From CAZDXB01 sp964509335 (lineage in GTDB: Bacteria; Bacteroidota; Ignavibacteria; Kapaibacteriales; UBA2268), in the NCBI GenBank assembly GCA_964509335.1, contig CAZDXB010000027.1:1-35281 (forward strand): a stretch of 35,281 nt of DNA. Reading direction: 5' to 3'. The notes beneath the pieces are model-generated. The model ran no database searches, was not told where the DNA came from, and was given only the letters and a program-made list of their open reading frames with translations. This document shows, piece by piece, positions 22,948 through 30,690 of the stretch. Each line of letters opens with the position of its first letter. The stretch's first letter is position 1. Made by a program: the position numbers and the translations under genes.

Positions 22948-23229
22948 GAGACAATCTCATTCAACTTTACGATTTGGGAATTAACTTTGAGATTTAGAAC
23001 TTGGGTAGTTGTTCCGTTCTAATTTAATGAAAAATAGAATCTTATGGCGTGAATGTTTTCTACGATATATTGAACTTATTTGTTATTCTCTTTTTTTTTG
23101 ATTAAATTTTAAGAATTATTAATTTTTTGAGTTATTTTATTGTTAAACTTTCGAATGGATGTTTAGAAGTTTTTTTCTTTTGTGAACCTTCTTAAGACGT
23201 CCGTTCTTTTTTAATAAAGGATTAAAGAG
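22948..23229 (+). promoter_or_regulatory. AT-rich upstream region of ablA
   Basis: About 280 bp without an open frame, increasingly A/T-rich toward the gene, with T-runs at about 23090-23099 and 23171-23179. AAAGGA near 23215-23220 precedes the ATG at 23230 and is a plausible ribosome-binding site. The promoter of the osmolyte genes should lie here, but I see no unambiguous core elements or operator. Confidence 0.35.
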
Positions 23230-24561
23230 ATGATTGATAAAACGGGAGACGCGATTTATAATAAAAAGCAGAGGCGGATAGCCGGAAAGATTTCATCTAA
23301 AGAGATTGCGCTTGAAAGATGGAAGGATTGGAAGTGGCAGTTAAAGCATTCGATTAAGGATTTGAATACATTTGAGAAGTTATTGGGAATACAATTCGAA
23401 GCTGATGAACGCAAAGAGTTGGAAGAGACGCTCGAAAAATTCCCTTTGTCGATAACGCCCTATTATTTATCTATAATCGACGAAAAGGATTACAGGAACG
23501 ACCCTGTTTATTTACAAGCGTTTCCCTCCCCTTCGGAATTACTAATACAGGATTTCGATATGAAGGATCCTTTGGCGGAGGACGAGGACAGTCCCGCTCC
23601 CTATATAACGCATCGCTATCCAGACCGGGCGCTTTTTCACGTTAGCAACGTATGTTCGATGTATTGCAGGCATTGCACGAGAAAGCGAAAAGTAGGCGAC
23701 ACGGATTTTATTCCGAGCAAAGAAGTTTTACAAAAAGGTATAAAATATATAGCTAACACTCCGCAAATCCGCGACGTCTTGCTTTCCGGCGGCGACCCGT
23801 TTATGATGAACGACGATTATTTAGATTGGCTTTTATCCGAGATTCAGTCTATTCCACACGTCGAGATTATAAGGATAGGCACGAGAATGCCGGTAGTCTT
23901 GCCTTATAGGATAACGAGCGAGCTGGTCGAAATGTTAAAAAAACATCAGCCTTTATGGATTAACACTCATTTTAATCATCCGAGGGAAATTACCAATTCG
24001 GCAAGGGAATCTTTGAAGAAATTAGCGGATGCCGGCTTTCCGCTCGGCAACCAAACGGTTCTTTTAGCGGGAATCAACGATTGCCCGAGAATTATGAAAA
24101 GCCTCGTTCATCGCTTGGTTGAAAATAGAGTTAGACCTTATTATTTATATCAATGCGATTTATCGGAGGGACTGTCGCATTTTAGAACGCCCGTAGCGAA
24201 AGGTATCGAAATAATCGAAAGTTTAATAGGGCATACGTCCGGTTTGGCGGTTCCGACATACGTAATAGACGCTCCCGGCGGCGGCGGGAAGATTCCCGTA
24301 ATGCCTAATTATTTAATTTCTTGGTCCACAAACAAAGTAGTCCTCAGGAATTACGAGGGCGTTATTACGACTTATAAAGAGCCGGATTCATATAAGCAAT
24401 TTTTCTGCGATAGAAATTGCGAGAATTGTCATTTGGATTTGAAATTGGAAGGCGCCGTCGAATACAAAGCGACGGGCATTGCCGAGTTGCTCGAGTCTCA
24501 AGATAACGGCGTGGCTTTAGTGCCGGAAAACACTGAAAGGTTATCGAGGAGAGAAGAATAA
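23230..24561 (+). CDS. ablA: Lysine 2,3-aminomutase (radical SAM, PLP-dependent)
   Basis: The enzyme interconverts L-lysine and L-beta-lysine. The radical-SAM cluster motif CSMYCRHC gives Cys142, Cys146 and Cys149. With a constant offset of 17 from the Clostridium subterminale enzyme, the other functional residues are present: Arg151 (carboxylate contact), Asp310 in YQCDLS and Asp347 in VIDAPG (both holding the lysine side-chain amine), and PLP-binding Lys354 in GGGGK. Zinc ligands correspond to Cys285 (GINDC) plus Cys393, Cys397 and Cys400. Retention of both aspartates argues for true lysine specificity rather than the EpmB-type relatives. At 443 aa it is slightly longer than the 416-aa clostridial enzyme, mostly at the N-terminus. 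It is followed after 15 bp by the symporter. With ablB at 28232 it should direct N-epsilon-acetyl-beta-lysine synthesis. Synonym kamA. Confidence 0.95.
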   Translation: MIDKTGDAIYNKKQRRIAGKISSKEIALERWKDWKWQLKHSIKDLNTFEKLLGIQFEADERKELEETLEKFPLSITPYYLSIIDEKDYRNDPVYLQAFPSPSELLIQDFDMKDPLAEDEDSPAPYITHRYPDRALFHVSNVCSMYCRHCTRKRKVGDTDFIPSKEVLQKGIKYIANTPQIRDVLLSGGDPFMMNDDYLDWLLSEIQSIPHVEIIRIGTRMPVVLPYRITSELVEMLKKHQPLWINTHFNHPREITNSARESLKKLADAGFPLGNQTVLLAGINDCPRIMKSLVHRLVENRVRPYYLYQCDLSEGLSHFRTPVAKGIEIIESLIGHTSGLAVPTYVIDAPGGGGKIPVMPNYLISWSTNKVVLRNYEGVITTYKEPDSYKQFFCDRNCENCHLDLKLEGAVEYKATGIAELLESQDNGVALVPENTERLSRREE

Positions 24562-24576
24562 AATAAAAAGGGATTT

Positions 24577-26025
24577 ATGCATTGGATTGATTTCGGAATT
24601 TTTACGGCTTATATGCTCGCGGTATTCGGTATCGGAGTGTATTTTTTTAGGAAGAACGTTGACAGGGAAGATTACTACGTAGGCGGTAGGAAAATTGGAC
24701 ATTTCCATATCGGATTGTCTATAGTCGCCACCGACGTCGGCGGCGGTTTTTCGATTGGCTTAGGCGGTTTGGGCTTTTTGATGGGGCTCTCCGGCAGTTG
24801 GCTTTTGTTTACCGGTTTGCTTGGCGCTTGGATATCCGCCGTATTAATTATTCCGAAAATTAAGCGAATCGACTTAAAACACGGAATGATAACGTATCCG
24901 GATTTCCTGCGGCATCGTTTCGGCAATAAAGTAGCTTTAATCGCCGCTATTATTTCCGGATTGGGTTATCTGGGCTTTACCGGCGGTCAGATATTGGCGG
25001 GAGCTAAGCTGGCGGCTGGGACGATTTTCGCCGATATCCCGTTAGATATGGACCCTATCACGTTTGCTCTGCTTATTATAGCGGGCGTTATTCTAATATA
25101 TACCGTGCTAGGCGGTTTAAACGCCGTAATATTTACCGATTCAATTCAATGGACTATTTTGCTCAGCGGGCTTATCTTTTTCGCCATTCCTTTTGGAATT
25201 AGCGGTATAGGCGGTTGGGAGGCGTTTCAATCTAAATTGGAGCCGGAATACTTTAGTTTAACTAACGTGTCGCTGGTGCAAGTGATAAATTGGGTGGTTA
25301 CGATAGCGCCTATCTGGCTTATCGCTATGACGCTATATCAAAGGATGTTCGCTTGCAAGAACGTAAAAGAAGCTAAAAGAGCTTGGTTCGTAGCGGGAAT
25401 TTTCGAATATCCGATAATGGCTTTCACCGGCGTTTTCCTAGGTATGCTGGGCAGGATTTACTTTCCCGAAGTTGACCCGGAGATGGGGCTTCCAATGGTG
25501 ATTAAGGACGTTCTGCCAATTGGTATCAAAGGAATTGTTATAGCGGCGTACTTTTCGGCTATTATGTCCACGGCGGATAGCTGTTTGATTGCTTCTTCCG
25601 GCAATTTCGTTAACGACGTTATCGAACGTTATTTCTTAAAAACCGATTCCCACAAGAAATTAATAAGAATATCTCAATTAGCTACTTTGATAATAGGCGT
25701 TATAACTTTTATAATAGCGAGTATGTTCACAATGGTTTTGGATGTTATTTTGCACGCCTATTCGTTTATGGTCGCGGGCTTAACTATAATAACGCTGGCG
25801 GCGTATTTCGCGAAAAGAGTTTATCCTAGTTCGGCAATCGTTTCTATGATAGCAGGCGGAGCGGTGGATTTATTTTTGATATTTTCAGCCTTTGAGACGC
25901 CTATTGGGCTTCATCCGAGCTTCTACGGAATATTAACGGCGGCTATCGTATATTACGGCGGTTCTTTCATTGAAAGGAACGGGAAAAAATACGGTAATAT
26001 TCCTGAAAAATCTTCTAATAATTAA
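24577..26025 (+). CDS. Sodium:solute symporter family transporter (SSS, 482 aa)
   Basis: This is a polytopic inner-membrane protein with about 13 hydrophobic helices. The N-terminal YMLAVFGIGVYFFRKN followed by EDYYVGGRKIG is the classic opening of the SSS family. ATDVGGGFSIGLGGLGF (first discontinuous helix region) and AAYFSAIMSTADSCLIASSGNF (~325-346, the helix with the conserved Ser residues expected at a sodium site) support sodium coupling. The length is normal for the family. It sits 15 bp downstream of ablA and is probably co-transcribed. A role in taking up lysine, beta-lysine derivatives or another compatible solute is suggested by position only, since substrate cannot be read from the sequence. 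A hairpin follows the stop. Confidence 0.9.
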   Translation: MHWIDFGIFTAYMLAVFGIGVYFFRKNVDREDYYVGGRKIGHFHIGLSIVATDVGGGFSIGLGGLGFLMGLSGSWLLFTGLLGAWISAVLIIPKIKRIDLKHGMITYPDFLRHRFGNKVALIAAIISGLGYLGFTGGQILAGAKLAAGTIFADIPLDMDPITFALLIIAGVILIYTVLGGLNAVIFTDSIQWTILLSGLIFFAIPFGISGIGGWEAFQSKLEPEYFSLTNVSLVQVINWVVTIAPIWLIAMTLYQRMFACKNVKEAKRAWFVAGIFEYPIMAFTGVFLGMLGRIYFPEVDPEMGLPMVIKDVLPIGIKGIVIAAYFSAIMSTADSCLIASSGNFVNDVIERYFLKTDSHKKLIRISQLATLIIGVITFIIASMFTMVLDVILHAYSFMVAGLTIITLAAYFAKRVYPSSAIVSMIAGGAVDLFLIFSAFETPIGLHPSFYGILTAAIVYYGGSFIERNGKKYGNIPEKSSNN

Positions 26026-26031
26026 GAAATA

Positions 26032-26073
26032 AACTTGCAAATATTAAATTAATTTAATATATTTATACAAGTT
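26032..26073 (+). terminator. Long AT-rich hairpin after the symporter gene
   Basis: A perfect 20-bp palindrome (ATATTAAATTAATTTAATAT, 26041-26060) is framed by AACTTG (26032-26037) and CAAGTT (26068-26073), giving a long stem that starts 7 bases after the symporter stop and is followed by GTTTAATTATTT. It may end or attenuate the ablA-symporter transcript. The weak T-tract and low GC content make termination uncertain. Confidence 0.45.
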
Positions 26074-26096
26074 GTTTAATTATTTAGGAGAACGTT

Positions 26097-26963
26097 ATGG
26101 TCGTGGACGTAACAAACGCCGAGCCCGCTTATAGATCTAGATTAACGCTCGAAGGCGGTCAAGCCGCCGAAGCGAACCGTAACGTTCAAGCGCGAAGAAC
26201 GCGTGAAAACGCCGAGAATAACAACGCCGAAGAAAACAACGCGCCAAATAATCGGGACGCCGCCGCGTTAAATTCCAACGCCGCGAGACCCGAAAGAGGT
26301 TTAGCGAGGGCTACCGGAGTAGTCGAGCAAGCCGACGCCGCGCTCAATGAAATCGAAAATAATCTTGTTGAGATTAGAAATAACGCCCGAAGAGCGCGAG
26401 AAGAAGATTCAACTGCGCGGGAAAGAGAAGAACTTCAACGAGAGGCGAGAAACAACGCAGAGAATATAAATAGAATATACGAAAACGAAACCTACGAAGA
26501 AGAGCCGTTGTTGAGACGAATGGAGCAAGGCGGCTTAAATTTCAGAGTGGGCGAGAATACTAATATAACGGCGGCTTTTGAAAGGGCGAACGCCGAAGAA
26601 ACTCAAGAGGCGAACGCCGAAGGTTTGGGCGTCGCCAACGCAAATTTTGAGACGAGAGAGAACGCGGATAATGTGGAAAGAGCCGCCAATAACGCTATCG
26701 ATACTGTCGAGAGGCGTAGAGGCGATTTGGAGAACGTACGCGGGAATATTAATAATATTGCCGCCGAAGTTCAGAATAACGCGAATCTCGATAGAGACAG
26801 AATAATGAATGCCGAAAACGCCAGAGAAGAAACCGTTAACGTAGCCGAGTTGATTCTCGAAAATAACGAAGAAGCGACGCAGTCCCAGGCAAACGCGAGA
26901 TACGATGACTATATCGGTTTGTTGAGAGCTGGATTAATAGAGACTCAAGAAGAACCCGAATAG
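26097..26963 (+). CDS. Diverged flagellin-like coiled-coil protein, Asn/Glu/Arg-rich (288 aa)
   Basis: A good AGGAG site precedes the ATG. There is no signal peptide, Cys or Trp. The chain is almost all helix-forming and extremely rich in Asn, Glu, Ala and Arg. By eye it follows a short D0/D1-only flagellin from end to end. ADAALNEIENNLVEIRNNA (79-97) matches the 'A..ALNEI...L..I..LA' helix. ELQREARNNAENINRIYEN, then ETYEEEPLL, matches 'L..E...L..EI.RI...T.FNG..LL'. FRVGENTN (149-156) matches 'FQVGAN', and NNAIDTVERRRGDLENVRG (198-216) matches 'AI..V...R..LGA.QN'. NLDRDRIMNAENAREETVN (230-248) matches 'NL..A.SRI.D.D.A.E...', ending in 'ILENNEEATQSQANARYDDYIGLL'. Many core hydrophobics are replaced by Asn or Glu, and the usual N-terminal D0 helix is barely recognisable. 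It may be a modified filament protein or a repurposed flagellin fold. No flagellar gene is nearby. Confidence 0.6.
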   Translation: MVVDVTNAEPAYRSRLTLEGGQAAEANRNVQARRTRENAENNNAEENNAPNNRDAAALNSNAARPERGLARATGVVEQADAALNEIENNLVEIRNNARRAREEDSTAREREELQREARNNAENINRIYENETYEEEPLLRRMEQGGLNFRVGENTNITAAFERANAEETQEANAEGLGVANANFETRENADNVERAANNAIDTVERRRGDLENVRGNINNIAAEVQNNANLDRDRIMNAENAREETVNVAELILENNEEATQSQANARYDDYIGLLRAGLIETQEEPE

Positions 26964-27025
26964 TCGATTCTTATTTTCCATAATTTTTCCCCTATACCTT
27001 ATATTCACGTAGAATATTTGTATAT

Positions 27026-27050
27026 TTATCAATTATTATTTAATTGATAA
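27026..27050. promoter_or_regulatory. 10-bp inverted repeat upstream of the PQQ-propeller lipoprotein gene
   Basis: TTATCAATTA (27026-27035) and TAATTGATAA (27041-27050) are perfect inverted copies around a 5-base loop, followed by ATTGTGTTTTG. It lies 62 bp after the flagellin-like gene and 31 bp before the lipoprotein start, so it could be a weak terminator for the former or an operator for the latter. Confidence 0.4.
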
Positions 27051-27081
27051 TTGTGTTTTGTTATATTAATTCATAAAAGCT

Positions 27082-28218
27082 ATGAGATTAAATAGGTTCG
27101 CTTTAGTTTTCGCGTTACTGCTTATTCTGTCGTTTTCCTGCGGGGAAAAAGAAAAGGAACCGAAGAAGCCTGAAGTTCCCGACCCTATATTAATGTTTAG
27201 GAACGACTTCGCTCGGTCGGGGGCGTTTTATTCTCAACCCGGGAAATTGGACACCGTGTTTCCGCTCGTCAAAACGAACGAGCCAATCAAATCGACGCCG
27301 GCTGTCGTCGATTCTGTTTTATATGTCGGCGCTAACAACAATTATTTTTACGCTTACGATTTGAAAGGCGACAGCGTTTTATGGAAACACAAGGCGGCGT
27401 CCGATTTATCTTCTAATCCGGCGATTAGCGACAGCTTAATACTTTTCGGCTCCGACGACTTTCGTTTCTATTGCTTGGATAGATTTAGCGGCGAAGTTCG
27501 ATGGAAATATATCACGAAGAACTATATATGGTCGAGCCCATTGGTTAGAGAGGGCTTAGTATTTTTTGGCGGCAATGACGGCTATTTCAACGCTATCGAT
27601 ATTGAAACGGGCGATTTGAAATGGAGGAAGAAACTTGGCGAGGAAGTCCGTTCCAGTCCGGCTATTAAAGATACCGTCGTTTACGTCGGCTCGATTAGTT
27701 TCGAGAGCGGCTTTCTTCACGCGCTCGACGTTGAAAGCGGCGAAGAAATTTGGAAGTTTAAAGTAAACGAGGGCGTGTTCGGCGCCCCGACTGCAGGGGA
27801 TACTATTGTTTACGTGGGAGCCTGGGGCAAAAATTTCTATGGATTGCGCGCCAATACCGGCGAGAAGATGTGGGAGTTCAAAACTGACGGTTCGGTGTTT
27901 TGTTCGGCGGCTATGGGCGATAGCGTTTTATATTTCGGCGATTTTTCGAACGTCTTTTACGCTTTGAATAGATTTAGCGGCGAGAAGATTTGGTCTTTTA
28001 CAGCCGACGAGAAGATTTTCGCTTCGCCCGCTTTAGCCGATTCGGTCGTCTATTTCGGAGATTTGGGCGGTAGCTTTTATTCTTTAGATACTCGAAGCGG
28101 CGAACAATTAAATAAAATTGAGCTTGGGAATCCTTTGACCGCCAGCCCGGTAATATACGGCGACGCCGTTTATCAGGGATGCGACGACGGCAATTTGTAT
28201 ATATTAGAATCTGAATAA
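27082..28218 (+). CDS. Lipoprotein with eight PQQ-like (BamB-type) beta-propeller repeats
   Basis: The N-terminus is a lipoprotein signal (MRLNRFALVFALLLILSFSC) with lipidation expected at Cys20 and a charged Lys/Glu/Pro linker after it. The rest holds eight blades, each with a '.SPA..D..vYfG' strand and most with 'aLd..sGe..W.f' after it: STPAVVDSVLYVG, SNPAISDSLILFG, SSPLVREGLVFFG, SSPAIKDTVVYVG, GAPTAGDTIVYVG, CSAAMGDSVLYFG, ASPALADSVVYFG and ASPVIYGDAVYQG. Eight blades and a lipid anchor match BamB of the outer-membrane beta-barrel assembly machine. PQQ dehydrogenase catalytic residues are not evident, so a scaffold or binding role is more likely. Free-standing paralogues of this kind are common in FCB bacteria, so BamB identity is not claimed. 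The start codon for ablB lies 14 bp downstream, suggesting co-transcription. Confidence 0.88.
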   Translation: MRLNRFALVFALLLILSFSCGEKEKEPKKPEVPDPILMFRNDFARSGAFYSQPGKLDTVFPLVKTNEPIKSTPAVVDSVLYVGANNNYFYAYDLKGDSVLWKHKAASDLSSNPAISDSLILFGSDDFRFYCLDRFSGEVRWKYITKNYIWSSPLVREGLVFFGGNDGYFNAIDIETGDLKWRKKLGEEVRSSPAIKDTVVYVGSISFESGFLHALDVESGEEIWKFKVNEGVFGAPTAGDTIVYVGAWGKNFYGLRANTGEKMWEFKTDGSVFCSAAMGDSVLYFGDFSNVFYALNRFSGEKIWSFTADEKIFASPALADSVVYFGDLGGSFYSLDTRSGEQLNKIELGNPLTASPVIYGDAVYQGCDDGNLYILESE

Positions 28219-28231
28219 CGGGGCAGTTTTT

Positions 28232-29071
28232 ATGTTCGATAAAATCGAAAAGTATAAGAATTCGACGATTCACCACGGAGAAAACAATAAGCGATTGTAT
28301 TTAATGAAATTGGATAAATCCGATTATCCCGATATAATCCTGGAACTGAAAGAGTTCGCCGAGGAGCGCGATTACGAGAAGATTTTTGCAAAAGTCCCCG
28401 AATGGTCGGCGGAAGAATTCGAAAAAGCGGGCTACGAAAAGGAAGCTTACATACCGAAATTTTACGACGGGGAAACCGACGCGCTCTTCTTTTCCAAATT
28501 TTTGAAAAAGGAAAGAGCCGAACTTTCCGAAGAAGAAAGAACTAAAATTGAAGACATAGTCAAACTCGCTAAATTGAAAAGCGACAATTTGAAAAACTTA
28601 GAGTTAAAGGAAGGCTATTCGTTAAAAGTGTTGGAGCCGGAGGACGCAGAGAATCTTTCCGAGTTGTATAAAGTAGTATTCGAGACTTACCCGTTTCCAA
28701 TTCACGACCCCGATTATATAAAGAAAACAATGGCGGAACATATTATATACTTCGGCGTTTTTAAGGACGGCAGAATTGTATCCGCTTCTTCCGCCGAATG
28801 CGACCAAAAGGCTCTCAATTCGGAGATGACGGATTTCGCCACCCACCCCGATTACCTCGGCAACGGATTCGCCGTTAATCTTTTGGAGCTTATGGAAAAA
28901 GAAATCAAAAAGCAAAACTACCAGCTCGCCTATACAATCGCGCGTTCCTTCTCTCCCGGTATGAATATAACGTTCGCCAAGATGGGCTACAAGTTTACTG
29001 GAACGCTCGTTAACAACACGAACATTTCCGGCGAAATAGAGAGTATGAATGTTTGGTATAAAATAATATAA
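28232..29071 (+). CDS. ablB: Putative beta-lysine N6-acetyltransferase (AblB)
   Basis: AblB transfers acetyl from acetyl-CoA to the epsilon-amine of beta-lysine, giving the compatible solute N-epsilon-acetyl-beta-lysine. The N-terminal half has the family-specific pattern HHGENNKRLYLMKLDK (14-29), YEKIFAKVPEW (48-58) and AGYEKEAYIPKFYDG (66-80), seen in AblB/YodP proteins and not in general GNAT enzymes. The C-terminal GNAT domain spans about 130-279, with the acetyl-CoA loop at THPDYLGNGFA (204-214). The length (279 aa) matches the family. It is separated from ablA by three genes on the same strand, whereas ablA and ablB are usually adjacent; it follows the PQQ lipoprotein by 13 bp. Identification rests on recall of the family pattern plus the presence of ablA. 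Confidence 0.9.
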   Translation: MFDKIEKYKNSTIHHGENNKRLYLMKLDKSDYPDIILELKEFAEERDYEKIFAKVPEWSAEEFEKAGYEKEAYIPKFYDGETDALFFSKFLKKERAELSEEERTKIEDIVKLAKLKSDNLKNLELKEGYSLKVLEPEDAENLSELYKVVFETYPFPIHDPDYIKKTMAEHIIYFGVFKDGRIVSASSAECDQKALNSEMTDFATHPDYLGNGFAVNLLELMEKEIKKQNYQLAYTIARSFSPGMNITFAKMGYKFTGTLVNNTNISGEIESMNVWYKII

Positions 29072-29103
29072 AGCAATAGACGACGCAAATTATTAGTTTT
29101 TAA

Positions 29104-29120
29104 TTTACCTATTAGGTAAA
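29104..29120. promoter_or_regulatory. Palindromic operator candidate of the toxin-antitoxin operon
   Basis: TTTACCTATTAGGTAAA is a perfect 8-1-8 palindrome, 40 bp before the toxin start and followed by an AT-rich stretch (TTAATATATTAG) that could be the -10 region. Antitoxins of the HigA/XRE class usually repress their own operon at such sites; the assignment is inferred from position and symmetry. Confidence 0.6.
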
Positions 29121-29160
29121 ATATATTCTTGTTATTATCGCCTTAATATATTAGATTGCA

Positions 29161-29475
29161 ATGGAAATTAGTTTTAAAACTAAAAAATTGAGAAAAGTTA
29201 GCGGCGAATTTAATAAGGCAAAGAAAGAATACGGCGAAGTTTGCGCAAAAAAGATAATAGCAAGGTTAAACGAATTGCAAGCGGCGGAAAATCTGAGAGA
29301 TATTGAAAGATTAAAGTTTCCCGGATTGCATTGGCTGAAGGGAAAACGCAAAGGACAAGCGGCGGTAAAACTAGAAAATCCGAGAAGATTAATAATCGAG
29401 CCGGTTGGAACGGAATCAAGGGACTTCAGAGACATTGAAAAAATAATTATCGTTGAAATAATAGATTATCATTGA
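29161..29475 (+). CDS. HigB/RelE-type toxin (104 aa)
   Basis: A compact basic protein with the RelE/ParE-superfamily HigB pattern: a first strand then KKLRKVSGEFNKAKKEYG, the AKKIIARLNELQAAENLRDIE helix, LHWLKGKRKGQAAVKLENP, then RRLIIEPVG and the C-terminal IVEIIDYH. Members are generally ribosome-dependent or free mRNA endonucleases. The toxin gene comes first and the antitoxin starts two bases after its stop, the order characteristic of hig modules and opposite to most toxin-antitoxin pairs. Expression is probably controlled by the palindrome at 29104. The basic residues in the strands are consistent with RNA binding. Activity is inferred. Confidence 0.85.
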   Translation: MEISFKTKKLRKVSGEFNKAKKEYGEVCAKKIIARLNELQAAENLRDIERLKFPGLHWLKGKRKGQAAVKLENPRRLIIEPVGTESRDFRDIEKIIIVEIIDYH

Positions 29476-29477
29476 TT

Positions 29478-30542
29478 ATGAGCGAAGTAAAATATAAACC
29501 GGATTACGCTATTCACCCCGGCGAAACGCTTAGGGATACTCTTGACGCTTATGATATGAGCCAACGAGAGCTTTCAAAAAGAACGGGGATTTCCGAGAAG
29601 CATTTAACGGAGATAATTAGAGGCGCGAATAATATAACTCCGAGGACGGCTTTAAAGCTCGAAAAGGTCTTCGGCGTTAGCGCGACTTCTTGGAATAATT
29701 TGCAAAAAAATTACGAAGAAACGGTCGCGAGAATAGAAAATAGCGAAAAAATTAAAAAGGATATCGAGATTTTACCTAAATTTCGGTCGGCTTATAAATC
29801 CTTATACGAGATTGGTCTAGTAGATAAAACACAGAAAAAGCAAAAGAGAGTTGAGGAGTTGCAGAAATATTTCGCCGTCGATTCTCTGAGAAATGTGGAG
29901 CCAACTTACGATTTTATTTATTATAGGAAATCAAACGCCAAACCGGACGAATATTCAGTCGCGGCTTGGCTTTGTTATGGTGAAATTAAGGCAAGAGAGA
30001 TTGACCCGCCTAATTTCGACGCAAAAAAGCTAAGCGCTTCGATTCCTAAGTTGAGAAGTCTAACAGTCGAGACTAAAGCTAAATTTTTAAAACAAATTGA
30101 AGAGATATGTTTCTACGCCGGCGCCGCTTTTGTTTTTCTACCTTATTTTGCCAAAACATATTTGAACGGAGCGACGAGATGGATTGGCGGTAATCCGTTA
30201 ATACAATTAAGCGATAAAAACAAATACCAAGATATTTTCTGGTTCACTTTTTTTCACGAACTTTGTCATATATTAAAACACGGCAAGAAAGAAGCTTTTT
30301 TGGAATACGAGAACTCGAAGAGCGAAACTGGCAAAGAAAAAGAAGCCGACAAATTCGCTCAAGAAATATTGATTAAACCGATTCCTTATAAGAATTTTGT
30401 CGCTTACGGAAATTTTTCGAAATCCGCTATTTCAAAGCTCGCTAAAGACATTCAAGTCGATAAGGGCATTGTAGCGGGGAGATTGGCAAAAGACGGCAAC
30501 GTTTCTTATGAAGAAATCGAGAGTTTAAGGAAGAAGATTTAA
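29478..30542 (+). CDS. HigA-type XRE regulator fused to an ImmA/IrrE metallopeptidase domain (354 aa)
   Basis: I choose the ATG at 29478, two bases after the toxin stop; a TTG at 29472 would overlap the toxin gene. Residues ~11-72 are a HigA-like helix-turn-helix (AIHPGETLRDTLDAYDMSQRELSKRTGIS, with the typical HPGE opening). A charged linker follows. The C-terminal half contains FFHELCHILKHGKKEAF, an HExxH zinc site (His260, Glu261, His264), with EKEADKFAQEILI (287-299) supplying the downstream acidic residue, as in ImmA/IrrE (COG2856) peptidases. The protein is thus probably repressor, toxin neutraliser and protease in one chain. ImmA relatives cleave repressors, so it might cut itself or its partner to switch the operon. 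A terminator follows. Confidence 0.88.
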   Translation: MSEVKYKPDYAIHPGETLRDTLDAYDMSQRELSKRTGISEKHLTEIIRGANNITPRTALKLEKVFGVSATSWNNLQKNYEETVARIENSEKIKKDIEILPKFRSAYKSLYEIGLVDKTQKKQKRVEELQKYFAVDSLRNVEPTYDFIYYRKSNAKPDEYSVAAWLCYGEIKAREIDPPNFDAKKLSASIPKLRSLTVETKAKFLKQIEEICFYAGAAFVFLPYFAKTYLNGATRWIGGNPLIQLSDKNKYQDIFWFTFFHELCHILKHGKKEAFLEYENSKSETGKEKEADKFAQEILIKPIPYKNFVAYGNFSKSAISKLAKDIQVDKGIVAGRLAKDGNVSYEEIESLRKKI

Positions 30543-30652
30543 AGCGATTGGCAGACGCCCGAAATTTAATTCGGCGTTGTCGCAAGAGGAAAGGAGAGCG
30601 ACAGTCGAGAGCAATTCATAACAGTATCCTATTTTGTCGAAATATATATGTT

Positions 30653-30690
30653 GTAGGGGTTGAAGATTTTCAACCCCTACTCTTTTTTTA
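30653..30690 (+). terminator. Strong rho-independent terminator after the antitoxin gene, abutting ruvB
   Basis: A perfect 12-bp stem (GTAGGGGTTGAA / TTCAACCCCTAC, 30653-30664 and 30669-30680) with a GATT loop runs into CTTTTTTT on the plus strand. The T-run reaches the stop codon of the convergent ruvB gene. On the minus strand no T-run follows, so it works mainly for the toxin-antitoxin transcript. A weaker hairpin with a bulge (ACGCC.GAA / TTCGGCGT) lies at about 30555-30577. Confidence 0.85.

Noticed and set aside
27082..28218. PQQ-dependent alcohol/glucose dehydrogenase
   Set aside because: Only propeller repeats and a lipoprotein signal are present; the length (378 aa) is too short and the adjacent-Cys and catalytic Asp motifs are missing.
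29472..29477. TTG start at 29472 for the HigA-IrrE protein
   Set aside because: The ATG at 29478 is two bases after the toxin stop and gives a normal N-terminus; the TTG would overlap the toxin gene without benefit.
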